A stretch of 64,000 nt of DNA from Loripinus fragilis. Its lineage: Eukaryota > Mollusca > Bivalvia > Lucinida > Lucinidae. Below the pieces are notes generated by a model. It searched no databases, was not told the DNA's origin, and worked only from the letters and a program-made list of their open reading frames with translations. The translations under genes and the position numbers were made by a program. Positions 1 through 11,519 of this stretch are shown piece by piece (positions within the stretch are counted from its first letter, which is position 1; each line of letters starts with the position of its first letter). Where the stretch lies: NCBI GenBank assembly GCA_964019695.1, contig OZ026525.1, positions 65,628,253-65,692,252 of the forward strand. The letters run 5' to 3'.

Positions 1-29
1 CTTATTAAGTTACACCATTTTAAACTATA

Positions 30-213
30 AAAATAGACAAAACAAAAATCTTGATGACAAATGGTAGCTTAATGAAGGTCGAAAGTATTGCAGAATGCTT
101 TCTTGGAGCATTCTGCAAAACATTTGACCTGCATTAAGTAATAATTGGTCTTGAAACCCAATTTTTGGTCTACTTTTTGAGTGGCCGCTTAAGACAGGTT
201 TTACTGTATACTG
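30..213. mobile_element. Foldback element family F (copy 1 of 5)
   Basis: Contains the family core gaccaatt-type, gcaggtcaaa and tgcagaatgc hairpin and ends gacaggttttactgta; the left terminus is diverged. Confidence 0.75.
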
Positions 214-775
214 TTTTGAAATAGTGTAACATAGGGTTGGTGCTTCTCAATATTTTTTATCTGTACATGTATACACCTCGTCGAAACATTTACTTAACTG
301 TTTAAAACCGCGTTTCATGGCACAACAAAATTACTGAGAACGATTTGTTAATTACGAACCTCCCACTTGATTTGCATGAAACCACATAAAGCATGAAGTA
401 ATACCACTTGTCTGAAAATCCAAAACATACTCTATATCCACATAATAATGGCTTACAATGCAGTGTGCTTTTAGCAGTCATATTATACTCGATTAAAGTA
501 AGTAAGGGTGCAAAGATCAGGAATCGATACAATCAAGTACCACACCTGGTCCAGGATACCAAGGGGAAAGTGACAAGCTCATAGTGAGACACCACAAACG
601 AGAGCCAAGAGGTCAGCCCTTTTTCGGCAGGTGACCACAAGGCACATTTAAACAGACGCGCACGAAGGCATAGCAAATACAAGACAGTAAAACATAAATG
701 ATCCACAAAAGAAGAACCGCCTTGAAACGGTCAGTAAAAATATTTTACTGGAGGGCTTAAACCGGTTTCACGAAT

Positions 776-1830
776 TTAAGATTAAAGGCGATAATTTTAC
801 AATTAGCCAATGATCAGTTCCATTTGTACCTGTGTCTAGAATGTCTTACCTGCAGAATTCTGTAAAATTATGGTTTCTAAAATAATGCTCTTCAACGCTG
901 CATTGTCTTTTAATATCTTCAAAGGCTGGGCATACTACAAAATAGCAAAATAATTGTGGTGTTGCGTAAAAGAGTACGGAGTGATTATAATTTCAGCTCC
1001 TCACCAAAGTAATTATTTCAAGCAATTTGACTGGCTTTAGAGAAAAATATCTGTATCACTTTGACAATTTACAATTAACATGAGCTTTTTTGAACGATTC
1101 TCCATCCGCCAGCTTCTATCATAGGATTCTTATTATTGAACTTATTAAACGAGTTATGTATTACAATGATAACACACCGGATAGGTGGCAATCGAAAACG
1201 CTCTAAACAATCGACGAACGCGGATCAACAATAGCTGATGGCTATATTAAAGCTACTGTCAGCTGTAAATAGAAAGCGATAAGAATGTATACAGACAAAG
1301 CAGCCATATGGGGCAATCTAAACTTGGCTTGGAGACATGTGAAACTGACACTGGTATTGGCTGGATTTTTTCTAAAGAAACACAATTCTATGACAGTTTT
1401 ATTTTATTAAACAGCATGCGAATTACATGTAACATTACTATGAATACCTACTGTAAGGTAAATGTTCTAAAAAAATCGACAGCTTTTCTCTTTATGTTCC
1501 CAATTGAAAATGCTGGTTATCAGGGCTGTAATTCACAAACTGCTTTTCAAAAATAGTAAAAAGGGATACCCTGGTCAGATGGAGAATTAGTCTGATCTGG
1601 ATATGTCCTGTATGTCTAGGACTGATTGGCAGGTAGGTAGTGTTCAAAAAAATAGACTATTTACTGTAAGATTTGAGCCTCGCAATTTGTGAAGACGCTA
1701 GACATGAAGCAGCTTAACTGTGTCTATTTGACAATAACAAAGTTAATGTTATAAAATCGTTCAACTCAAAATCCAGATATCAGTTAAAAAGAAAACTTTT
1801 GATACTGAAGGTTTTTTCAGATGTGTGCTT
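776..1830. other. No gene seen
   Basis: AT-rich sequence with only short spurious frames, between the left terminal repeat and the RT relic. It presumably corresponds to the lost body of the element, but no homology is visible by eye. Confidence 0.5.
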
Positions 1831-1872
1831 GTTAATTTTTATCTAAAATTTATGATAAACTACATGCTCTTT

Positions 1873-2101
1873 ATTTGAAATTGTAAATTTCCGATATTTG
1901 AAATTGTTAATTTACCTTATCTAAAATCGTTAATTTACCTCTATTTGAAATTGATAATTTCCCTTGTTTGAATTGTTAACTTCCCTTGTTTGAAATTGTT
2001 AATTTCCTTTATTTAAAATTGTTATTTTCCTTTATTTGAAATTGTTAATTTACCTTATTTGAAACATTTATTTAACATTATTTGGATCTGTTAACTTACC
2101 T
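1873..2101 (+). repeat. 23-bp minisatellite derived from RT codons
   Basis: About ten units with a 23-bp period, consensus near tttgaaattgttaatttcc, starting near 1873, 1896, 1920, 1943, 1966, 1988, 2011, 2034, 2057 and 2080. The unit equals the codons for FEIVNFP in the intact relative (near 10780-10800). The array sits exactly between the preceding and following conserved RT blocks. Because 23 is not a multiple of three, the expansion destroys the frame. Confidence 0.75.
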
Positions 2102-2717
2102 TTAATGGATGGAGATGTTCCTCCTTCCACTTTTATGGTGTATTTATTACAACTTGGTTTTCGGGTGTATTCTTATGTTAGTGACTTCAACAATAGGAAT
2201 AAATGCTTGACTGATACGTATCTGAACAAGGCTACAGATAATATCTATCACATGGTATTAATTGTCAAATGTAGTTGTGGTTTGAATTTTTCTTCAAAAT
2301 GGAGTACCAGAGTGAGTGCTTTGAGATGATAAGGTTGTTTAGAAATTCGAAAGAACATTAGAAAGCCTTCTTTTATTATGACCAATAGCCAAACGGTATA
2401 AAAGAGTGGGCAAGACATGGAACTTATGAAACATGCTGCATGCAAGAGTATAATCCCAATCACGGTGTATAGCTACGTTTTTCTCTTTATTGCGTGACGA
2501 AGGGCCAGGCATTGAACTCAATGATAACCCTAATCTTAAAGTTGGTGCTTGATGTTTGTCTTTGTCCACAGTGGCTCAACTAGTGGTTTTCTTTAGCTCT
2601 GTATTTGGGTCGGTAGACTTTTTTTTAGTCTTATAACAATTATTTAACCCTTTATACTCTGATGGTTCATTCCACCTGATATGACACTATAAACTTGATA
2701 TGGTTCATTTAAGAATT

Positions 2718-2817
2718 GAATTCAATTTCGGAAGGTTCATGGAATCATGAATACTTCTGGTCTCTTGCAAGAGACCTCAAGTATTCATGATTCCATGCAC
2801 CATCCAAAATTGAATTG
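2718..2817. repeat. About 100-bp near-perfect hairpin
   Basis: Two arms of about 49 bp meet at ctcttgcaagag near 2767. Both arms carry the block tggaatcatgaatact or its complement, and both ends carry aattgaatt or a close variant. It abuts the miniature element starting at 2825. Confidence 0.8.
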
Positions 2818-2824
2818 ATTGCAT

Positions 2825-3526
2825 ATATACTAGGCCAAAAAAGAAACGCCGCATATAAAACATACATTTTATATGGGGTGTATTTCATCAATCTCTCGCA
2901 AACGATTTGTGACAGTTTGAGCGCTGATTCTTGGATTATGAGTTCCTGGGGTTGTCCTGGCTATCATTGTCACCGGACAAAATTGATTCAGCAGTTTAAA
3001 CCTACGTTTTTATCTATCTTGACGTCGCGTCATTAAGCGACGACGTCATGAATGCGCACGGTCTGACATTGTTCCAAGTTACCAGAAACGTTTCCTAAGA
3101 CGTATAATTATCCTTGCATGACATCGAAATTGGTGTGCTATCATCGATGGCGTCACGTTAGCTTGTAACATTCTTATCGCCTTTTCGCGTTCAGCATGTG
3201 TCCGTTTTGGCATCGTAAATTAGCAATGTGTAACTTTTAATTTTAAATTTTTAAAATGTTTTCAAGCAAATTGGATATTAGACTAGTGATTTTAGTAGTT
3301 ATTACATGTGTAAAGCTAAATAAAATGAATGTGCACGTGAAAAACTTGAAAATAAAAAGGCAGCCACTACACTGGTTTGGGTTGACTGAGCTCAATAAAA
3401 CAATGGTAATTATGTGTGGCAGGAATAGTAGCGAAACATAGGTAGCAGATGAAATTTTATAACTCTCATTTAAGGCGCATTATTTTTAATCTTTATATGC
3501 GGCGTTTCTTTTTTGGCCTAGTATAT
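2825..3526. mobile_element. 702-bp non-autonomous DNA transposon with 33-bp TIRs
   Basis: The 33 bp at 2825-2857 are the exact reverse complement of 3494-3526 (ends with core ctaggccaaaaaagaaacgc). The outermost bases are AT/TA-rich, so a TA duplication is possible but cannot be separated from the repeat itself. No transposase frame lies inside; small frames at 2815-3036, 3256-3441 and 3449-3661 look spurious. Probably a Tc1/mariner-type miniature element, though the superfamily is an inference. Confidence 0.75.
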
Positions 3527-3529
3527 TTA

Positions 3530-4560
3530 CATTTTATTATAAATAGCTTATATATAGAAAGTATTTATAATTTAGGAGATAAAACAATTTTGTATTTAAT
3601 ATTTAAACGTATTAACGGTTTTGTTGGAGTGCAAAACGGAAAAGCGGAACAGCCAGTGTGAACACAGACAGTCAATGGAGCAAACAATAAGCTTGTTTTG
3701 CACGTTGAACTCAGGTGTGGCTCGCTGTCAATCATAACACCAGTGTCACATCTGGCGAATGAATTCGATGTTTGAAGCGAATTGCACAGGCAAGTGAGCT
3801 TGGCAGCTGTCAATCAAATTTTATGTCATTCATGAGTCTATGAACGCTTGCCAAATTCTAAAGATTCATTAAAGGCTTGCTTTGAAAATGTGCTGTAAAT
3901 ATGTTTTTATATTGAGAAGTCACAGGTCCAACTTAAATTTAATTTATTAATCTGAAGGCCGTTTAAGTCTGACTTAGTAAACAGTGTATACTTTACTTCA
4001 CCCCCTAAAATGAGATTGGAATATTTTCAGGTGTGATAGCTATTGCCTTTAGATAATCATTACGGATGATTGAATGCAAAGTGATGGTGAAAATGTCATT
4101 TTAACAAATACATTACCACTATGCTATCAGGTTTTTGTGAGCAAATAATAAGATTGCTCTAAATGTATATTACTTTCAACTGTTCTACCTATAACAAAAA
4201 TACATAAATGTTTAGAACTGATGCAAAACTTGTTTTGAGTATTATACATTACCTTCTTCGCAGGCATCCTTGAACTGGACATTTAGACTAGACAGCCTTT
4301 GTAGCAATGTTATCTCACTATAGCATTTCTCTAAAACCGCTTTACATCGCCAGAATTCTCCATCGACTTTTGAAAACTCCCTGCAACAAAACGTTTGAAC
4401 AATAGCATTTTAGCAGCACTTCAGTACCGTCGACTCTCATTGTCTTAAATTCCTCGAGAACTAGGTATCTATTTGAGCTAGTAGTAGTTCTAATTAAAAG
4501 GATTGGGTCTGTAATTTGGCATATTTGAACGAAGTACAAGAAGGTCTACAGGAGTAACAA
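3530..4560. other. No gene seen
   Basis: AT-rich sequence without a convincing frame, RNA gene or repeat structure that I can support. Confidence 0.5.
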
Positions 4561-4568
4561 CAGTGTTA

Positions 4569-4785
4569 TAGGGCAAAGTCGGGTATATTCGGACAGACAG
4601 CTAAATTCGGACAGCCACCTTGTTTGTTTCATCGTTCAATTATTGGAATTAAAAATAAAATTAACTAAGCAAACAGTGAAAATCCTGATGAGTTGGCTCA
4701 TGTGGAGCCGTCTCATCTGGATTTCCCCTGCTTGCAAGTGTGTTTCCGAATTTACCTCATGTCCGAATTACCCGACTTTACCCTA
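4569..4785. mobile_element. Miniature foldback element, TA-flanked (copy 1)
   Basis: Ends gggcaaagtcgggtat and its near-complement acccgactttaccc, directly bounded by TA on each side (4569-4570 and 4784-4785). The interior is also partly self-complementary (ggacagacagct, aagcaaacagtg versus cctgcttgc). A second copy with the same borders is at 6790-7005. No coding capacity. Confidence 0.8.
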
Positions 4786-5316
4786 ATTGGCTTTGAAGTT
4801 TTCATGCCAGCTCTGTAACTCATAAAATGCAATTAACTTCACACAAAATTAATGTCAAGCATCATCAGTCGATGGTCATATCACAATTACCATAAATTTG
4901 GTTTCCCTCTGTTTTGATTTATGGCCCTTTGAACATTGAAAATATATACTTCCTATTTCTGTAATAATTTCGTTTCCATTGTCGCACAGGAAGTCCGCTA
5001 GCACGAACTAACCTGTCGCCTTTCGCTCGGTGCACACTGGGATTGAACCGCCATTTTATTACAAATATTTTAAGCGATCACTGCTTGCATGACTCGGGAC
5101 TTTACATCCAGAAAATACTGACTAAATGAGAAATGATAGACTGTCAAAAATTTAACTTTTTGCTATTTTTAACATTAAATTCTGTCACTACAGCAGTGCG
5201 AGATTTGAACGGGACTAGCCAAATATCGCTAGTTACCCATGATGCAAAGGGCGAAATGCGAGAGATCTAGATGAGGTATCGTCAGGTCTCGCGAGAATGG
5301 TTTCGTTTCCGCTATA

Positions 5317-5525
5317 CAGTTTGTTTTGTTTTTTGTTTGATTTGATTCTTTACGTCCACTCAACAATCTTTCAGTTATGCGGGACGGTCTTCCTGGGTTG
5401 AACCAGTACTAAGCTAGGATAAATGTGTCTTGCTCAAGGACCACAACGCAGTGACGCCGGTGAGGCTCGAACCCGCGGCCCTTCGGTCTCGAGTCAAGCA
5501 CTCTACCACTGAGCCACTGCGCTCC
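5317..5525 (-). mobile_element. tRNA-derived SINE (copy 1)
   Basis: On the minus strand it starts gggagcgcagtggctcag. It has an A-box-like tggctcagtggtag, a B-box-like gcgggttcgagcctc and a non-tRNA body containing actggttcaacccaggaag. It ends in a simple tail of aatcaaatcaaacaaaaa type. Nearly the same sequence is at 13581-13783 (+). Transcription by RNA polymerase III is known for such heads; the SINE superfamily is not assigned. Confidence 0.85.
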
Positions 5526-5697
5526 CATGCTATACAGCTTGTAAACAATTAGAGATGCTTTCATTTAACTTTACATAAATGGTTAGTAACATGAGACGTG
5601 ATGCAAAGCACCAAAACATTAATTAACTCTGCATGCGACTATTCGGTTATGGCCCTTTGAAATAGTTTTGTGTCGTTAAAATCCTGGCCAAGGAGAA

Positions 5698-6602
5698 CAG
5701 GGGCGGACTTGATTTAGCAATTTGGAGTATTCGGCGTACGCCAGAACAGCCACCTAAACAAGGGGCAGACTTGACTTAGCTGTTCCCTTTACTCCTTCCA
5801 CTCCGAACAGGCAGAACAGAAATCAAGAGTGCTGGAACATCTGTGCTGGCGTACGCCGGAGTACTCCATATTCCGAGGTGGTGTAGACAGAACAGGCACG
5901 TGACCTGTTCCAAAACAAGATGGCGGAGCACTGCCAGCATGTGTGGAAATATTTGCATCGCTTGATTTAACTCAGAGTACTCCAAAGTGCCCAGTTTTAC
6001 TTGTTTATGTGGCTGTTCTGGCATACGCCGAGTACTCTAAAAATTGCTAAATCAAGTCCGCCCAAGTAAAACCTGGCACTTTGGAGTACTCCGGAATTAA
6101 TCAAGCGTTACAAAATATTTCCGCGCATGCAGGCAGTGCTCCACCATATTTTTTTTGGAACAGGTCACGTGACTGTTCTGTCTACAACACCTCGAAAGAC
6201 GGAGTACTCCGGCGTACGCCAGCACAGATGTTCCAGTGCACTTGATTTCTGTTCTGCCTGTTCGGAGTGGAAGGAGTAAAGAGAACAGCTAAATCAAGGG
6301 CGGACTTGATTTAGCAATTTTTAGAGTACTCGGCGTACGCCAGAACAGCCACATAAACAAGTAAAACTGGGCACTTAGGAGTACTCAAGAATAAATCAAG
6401 CAATACAAAATATTTCCGCACATGCAGGCAATGATCCGCCATTTTTTTTGGATCAGGTCACGTGACTGTTCTGTCTGCACCACCTCGAAAGACGGAGTAC
6501 TCCGGCGTACGCCAGCACAGATGTTCCAGCGCACTTGATTTTTGTTCTGCCTGTTCGGAGTGGAAGGAGTAAAGAGAACAGCTAAATCAAGTCTGCCCCA
6601 AG
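5698..6602. mobile_element. Cluster of three copies of a ~300-bp palindrome-rich element
   Basis: A unit bounded by ggcggacttgatttagca-type ends occurs in minus orientation at about 5760-6062 and in plus orientation at about 6063-6300 (missing one end) and 6298-6602, plus a scrap at 5698-5760. Each unit carries perfect palindromes GGAGTACTCC, GGCGTACGCC and TCACGTGA, and a conserved gttctgcctgttcggagtgg block. No coding frame fits. Terminal repeats and orientation mix suggest a non-autonomous DNA element inserted or duplicated in tandem. Confidence 0.75.
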
Positions 6603-6789
6603 TCTGCCCCTGGTGAACACATTTAAGACAATTAATTTATGATCAAACCAGATGAGATCAGGCAATCACCTACATGCACTTTTCGGGCTGTGTCCAGTTC
6701 TTCAGATTTTCCTCAAGGCGTTGTATACATCGTTTTGCACTGCCCACATAACATTCCTCTGCACTTCTGTATGTCTTAGCTGTAAAATA

Positions 6790-7005
6790 TAGGGTAAAGT
6801 CGGGTATATTCGGACAGACAGCTAAATTAGGACAGCGACCTTGTTTGTTTCATATTTCAAATATTTGAATAAAAAAAATAACTAAGCAAACAGTGAAAAT
6901 GCTGATGAGACGGCTCATAAGGAGCTGTCTCCTCTGGATTTACACTGTTTGCAAAAATGGGTGTCCGAATTTACCTGATGTCCGAATTTACCCGACTTTA
7001 TCCTA
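6790..7005. mobile_element. Miniature foldback element, TA-flanked (copy 2)
   Basis: Same family as 4569-4785: starts TA-gggtaaagtcgggtat and ends cccgactttatcc-TA, with a matching interior including aagcaaacagtgaaaat and ggatttacactgtttgc. Confidence 0.8.
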
Positions 7006-7219
7006 CTGTCGTCAAACTATCATGTCTATTAGACATTAGTTATACCTAAGAACTAAGACAAAATGGCCCCAATGGGCTTCCGTACAGATGCTATATCATC
7101 TGTCTTAACCCACTTTGGGTCAGTGATTATTTGCGAGTTTCGGATCGCTCATTATAAATATAGAAAGAAGTGAGCTAAGCTCACATACCACGGCGGTAGC
7201 CATCAGAGGTTGTAACACT

Positions 7220-7965
7220 TTCAGAGAAAGGACAAAATTGTTAAAGATTTCATAATCCTAAATCAAGTAGTTGTTGAGAAATCTCTGACAGTAAAATGTC
7301 CATAAGTTTTAAATAGGAGTGACAGAAGGAAAAAAGTAAAATTTGAAAAAAAGAGGCAAAATGAGGATGAGCATCTTCATTTTCATTTACACAATACACT
7401 TTGACTATCTGAAGGTGTACACAGAATTTGAAAGCACTGGCTCCAATAGGAGCTGAGAAATCTGTGACAGAAATTTTCATTGGAGAGAAAAAAATGAACA
7501 AATGAAGAAACTGATAAGCAATATGTGGCTGCTTTTTGTTACACAATACAACTTATCACTATTAAGCTTTGTACCAAATTTCAGAATCCTAAGTCAATTA
7601 GTTGCTGAGAAATCTTTGACAGACAAAATACCCATATGTTTTATATAAGAGTGACATAAGGAAAGATGAAAAATTGAAAAAAGAAGGCAAGATGAGGATA
7701 AGCATCTTGATTTTCATTTACACAATACAATTTGCCTAACTTGGCTCCAATAGGAGTTGAGAAATCTGTGACAGAAATTGCCTTTGGAGAGAAAGAAAAA
7801 TGAACAAATAAAGGGACTGATACGCTATATGTGGCTGTTTTTGTTACACAATACAACTCATCACTATCCAGCTTTTTACCAAATTTCAGAATCCTAAGTC
7901 TAGTAGTTGCAGTTGCTGAGAAATCTTTGTAAGAAATTTACCCAAACTCCATTGTTGCAGTCCGG
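7220..7965. repeat. About 320-bp tandem repeat, 2-3 units
   Basis: Blocks gagaaatctttgacag, tttcatttacacaatac, aataggagt(t)gagaaatctgtg and gtggctg-tttttgttacacaatac recur at about 7260-7550, 7580-7855 and a partial unit at 7870-7950. The minus-strand frames here are by-products of the repeat. Confidence 0.7.
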
Positions 7966-8108
7966 AAATACAGAAAGGTGTCTTTATGTATAGGTTATAG
8001 ATCATATATTACAATTATAAAGGAATTAAGTGGGAACGAGTGTAGCGAGTAGTCTTCTTTGTCGGAGGACACTGATGCTCAAAGGGAAAGCAATTTTCAC
8101 ACATTTCT

Positions 8109-8345
8109 TTGAATACAAACGTGTTCAAACTTAAACGTATCCTAGCGAATTTCTTAAGCTCTGAATTAACACGGTGTGCATTTTTGGACATTATTCCTAA
8201 CATTGACCTTTGTAAGGAAAACCAAGAAAATGAGGACATGTTGTATGACGATTTTTGTAACAAAATGATTGAGGAAATGAACCAAAATATAACATCGTTT
8301 GACTGCTCAAAGAAGACAAGAAACAATACAAACAATACAAAGTAA
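8109..8345 (+). CDS. Isolated 78-codon frame, possible exon or relic
   Basis: The frame reads NTNVFKLKRILANFLSS and later LCKENQENEDMLYDDF. Its composition is protein-like (charged, no low complexity), unlike the spurious frames around it. It has no ATG (first codon TTG) and ends just where the left terminal repeat of the RT element begins. It could be a host exon remnant or a piece of another element. I do not recognise a family and assign no function. Confidence 0.25.
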   Translation: MNTNVFKLKRILANFLSSELTRCAFLDIIPNIDLCKENQENEDMLYDDFCNKMIEEMNQNITSFDCSKKTRNNTNNTK

Positions 8346-8636
8346 GAAAGAGGGCAAATATTAGGAATCGATACAATCAGGCACCACACCTGACCCAGGA
8401 TACCAATGGGAAAGTGGCAACTTCACAATTAGACATTACAAACTAGAGCCAAGAGGTCAGCCCTTTCCCAGCAGGTGGCCACACGGCATCAATAAACAGA
8501 CGCTCACGAAAGCATAACAAAAACAAGATGGAAATAACATAAATGATTCACAAAAGAAGCACCGCCTCAGTAAAAACTCTTACTGGAGGGCTTAAACCGG
8601 TTTCACGGCACACGAACCTCATTCTTAGTTCAAACC
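8339..8636 (+). repeat. Left terminal inverted repeat of the RT element
   Basis: Reverse complement of 11520-11822 with small gaps; the two arms stay alignable through aacctca-type bases on the inner side. The central palindrome seen in the right arm is partly deleted here (cagtaaaaactcttactgg). Confidence 0.8.
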
Positions 8637-8888
8637 ATATTGGGATGAAAATTCAGAGATATTACAGCACAATTTTCACATGAGAGAAAGCCATCTTGAA
8701 ATTTCAGGGAGATCAGTACATGAAATTCGTTTTAGAAATTACTTAAAAACTGCACAAAATATTTTTGAAAACCGATTAAGATAATATAATTAATGTCAAA
8801 CAAGTTAGCACAGAAAATCCATAAGCATTTGGGGATCACATTAAACAGTTGGGTCCAAAGGGGAAAGGCTCCGTGCCAATAGAGGTCT

Positions 8889-11287
8889 ATGGGGATGATA
8901 CAAATATCAAATCAGAATAAAATTTTGCATTTCAGAAATGGTCAAGCGATTTTAAGAACCTTTATAATGCTGAACCCAATGAGAGTTTCATTTTTAAGTT
9001 CCTTGCCTATCTCAGTTTTACGCAATTTAGAGTTAGAGGCTAATAAACTTTATGATAGAGCAAATAAATTATATAAAGCAGCACTCCTTACAAGGTGTTA
9101 TGTTGAACATTTCCTTAGTCCTTATATCGATTCTGAGGTCAACCATAAACGACATTTTATCAAAATTCCATTCATTAACAAAGGTATTGAGTTTATTGAT
9201 TTACATAGTATCTTCAAGGATAATTCAGTGATTTCATCTATTCCAAATTACTTTAATAATTCTGAAACTCCTATCATTTGTTATAAATATAACAAACCAA
9301 TAAGTTCTACGATATTTAACTTTAATAAAATTGTAAATGATTTAGATATAGATTCCAATACTCCTGCCTCCTGAGATTGTAAAAATTCAAATTATTTATA
9401 TCCCTCTGCAGGGCATGTTATTACAGGTAATCTAAATGTCATTCCTGACGCTAGAGTTCGCAATATCATTTCTAAAGGTCCTAAATATAGATTTCCCTCT
9501 AACATTGATTTCTCTAAATGTCGTAGAGAGATCGCTGCTTCTTTAAATGACTTCAGTAATCGATGGTGTAAACGGGAAAATGTTGAACCTGATGCTTTGA
9601 AGGAATGGAAGATTAACATTTTTAAAATTATTGATACTCGTATTTCATTTTACTCTCGTAATACACATCTTTTGCCCCCTAAACCTAAATCTTCTTTTCG
9701 TCATCTTAAACGAGGTATCCAGGATTTTCATATGAACTATGTTTTGGTTCCAGCATGTAAAGCTGCTAACAATGTTGTAGTTGTATGACGATTGTATAAT
9801 ATTAATACTCTTAAGCGTGAGCTTGTTGACACTAATGCCTATAAACTGCAGCCTTCTTTAAGTGAAAGGGTGATTGTTGATGGGCATGGTTGTCATACAG
9901 CCCTACATTTTGGTGTCAAAGCTAAAGAAAATCAAGACAAAGTTCCTACGTTGTACTGGTTACCTAAACTCCATAAAAAACCCTATAAAGCAAGATTTAT
10001 TGCAAATTCTAGTTCTTGTACGACAACAGAACTTTCTAAATTGTTAACCTCGTGTCTTACAGCTGTTAAAAACATGTTATCAAATATTGTGAAAAAGTAT
10101 ATGAGAGATCCGGTAAAAACCTATTTTGGTCGATTAAAAATTCAGGTGAAATTTTAGATAAACTTAAAGCTAGAGATTTCAATGCGACCAGTTTGTCTAC
10201 TTATGATTTTTCTACTCTTTACACTACTTTACCTCATAATTTAATTAAAGATAAACTTATTGATCTTATTGAAAAAACCTTCCAGAGAGAAGGCTCTCCT
10301 TACCTTGCATGTAGTGACAGAAATGCATTTTTTACTTCAGAAAAACCTAAAAAATATCATGCATGGTCGTGTCAAAATGTATGTGATGCGCTGACCTTTT
10401 TGTTGGACAACATTTTTATTCGATTTGGCACCAAGCTCTATAGACAAGTAGTTGGGATTCCTATGGGCACTAATTGTGCTCCCCTGGTTGCAGATTTATT
10501 CCTGTTTTGTTATGAAAGGGACTTTATGATGTCTCTTTCTGATGATAAGCAGGCTGATGTTATTGATGCGTTTAACACTACTTCCAGATATTTGGACGAT
10601 ATTTTAAATATTAATAATGTTTATTTTGAAAATATGGTTAGTCAAATATACCCTTCAGAGCTCCACCTTGATATAGCCAATGCCTCTGATACCGAAGCCG
10701 CATTTTTAGACTTGCATTTGTCAATTTCTAATGGTATTGTTTCTACCAAAATTTATGATAAACGTGACGACTTTGATTTTGAAATTGTCAATTTCCCATT
10801 TTTAGATGGTGATGTTCCTCGTTCTACATCTTATGGAGTCTATATCTCTCAACTCATTCGTTTTGCTAGAGCATCTAGCTATGTTACTGACTTCAACACT
10901 CGCAATAAATTGTTAACTCAGAAACTTCTTAAACAGGGCTATCGGTATCATAAACTTCGCAAAACATTTTCAAAATTTTATAGACGATACTGTGATTTGA
11001 TTTCTAAATTCCAAGTTGGACTTAAATCTCTCTTGCGCCAAGGACTTTCGGAACCTGATTTCTATGGTGACTTGGTGTATAAGTTGAAGAAGATTGTTGG
11101 CTCTAATAATTTTTCAGCGCAGTTCATTAAAATAATTTCCCATTATAAAAAGATTGGCTATAACATTAATGTATTGCAACAGACTGCATGCTTGGTAGTC
11201 AACCCAATCACAGATGGCAACTTTGCTTTCCTCTTTAATTGCACGCCGGTGGGTCGGACTTCAGACTCTATGTTGGTTCCGACTTAA
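8889..11287 (+). pseudogene. Penelope-like reverse transcriptase, interrupted
   Basis: The N-terminal part runs in a single frame from 8889 to about 10070, interrupted only by TGA at 9372-9374 and TGA at 9786-9788. It contains LYWLPKLHKKPYKARFI near 9950-10000, the fingers motif seen before RT domains of this type. A one-base loss near 10065-10075 moves the frame to the one ending at 11287. That part holds the palm: STYDFSTLYTTLP (from 10196), GIPMGTNCAPLVADLFL (about 10454-10504) and the catalytic YLDD (about 10589-10600), then a conserved C-terminal region with DGDVPRST and DFNTRNK. It should copy the element's RNA into DNA. No GIY-YIG endonuclease motif was found on either side. Gene symbol and clade are not assigned; the Penelope-like label rests on motif form alone. 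Confidence 0.65.
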
Positions 11288-11519
11288 AGACTTATCTATT
11301 GATGAGATGGTAGGGGCCTGATGCTTTGGCTGTTTGTCGGGCCCACCGGGGTTTACCTGTTGGATTTCTTTTGCTCTGGTATTCAGTTTAATTTACTGTT
11401 GAGTCCTTATCCTTGCTTTATCTCCTTGTTATATCTTGATTTATATGTTTTAGGAGATGATGCATTGATAAGTTAGGGGTCTTTCATGCAAACCAAATAT
11501 CTATGTGTCTTGATCCACA

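Larger units (their letters stand above)
492..2335 (+). mobile_element. Decayed copy of the inverted-repeat RT element (left end and RT scrap)
   Basis: Positions about 492-775 match the left terminal repeat of the element at 8339-11822 almost base for base in long blocks, including the central palindromic segment at 733-751 and the inner block ending aaaccggtttcacg. Positions 2105-2330 encode a scrap beginning MDGDVPPST and containing SDFNNRNK, which matches LDGDVPRST and TDFNTRNK in the RT frame at 10193-11287. The region at 1835-1870 also matches the codons just upstream of that motif. The N-terminal RT region between 775 and 1830 is lost or too diverged to see, and no right terminal repeat was found. 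It is a non-functional relic. Confidence 0.75.

Noticed and set aside
5380..5525. Functional tRNA gene
   Set aside because: The A and B boxes are followed by a SINE body repeated at 13581 and 14368, so it is a SINE head.
8015..8389. 124-codon minus frame
   Set aside because: It overlaps the terminal repeat and the more protein-like plus frame, with no recognisable motif.
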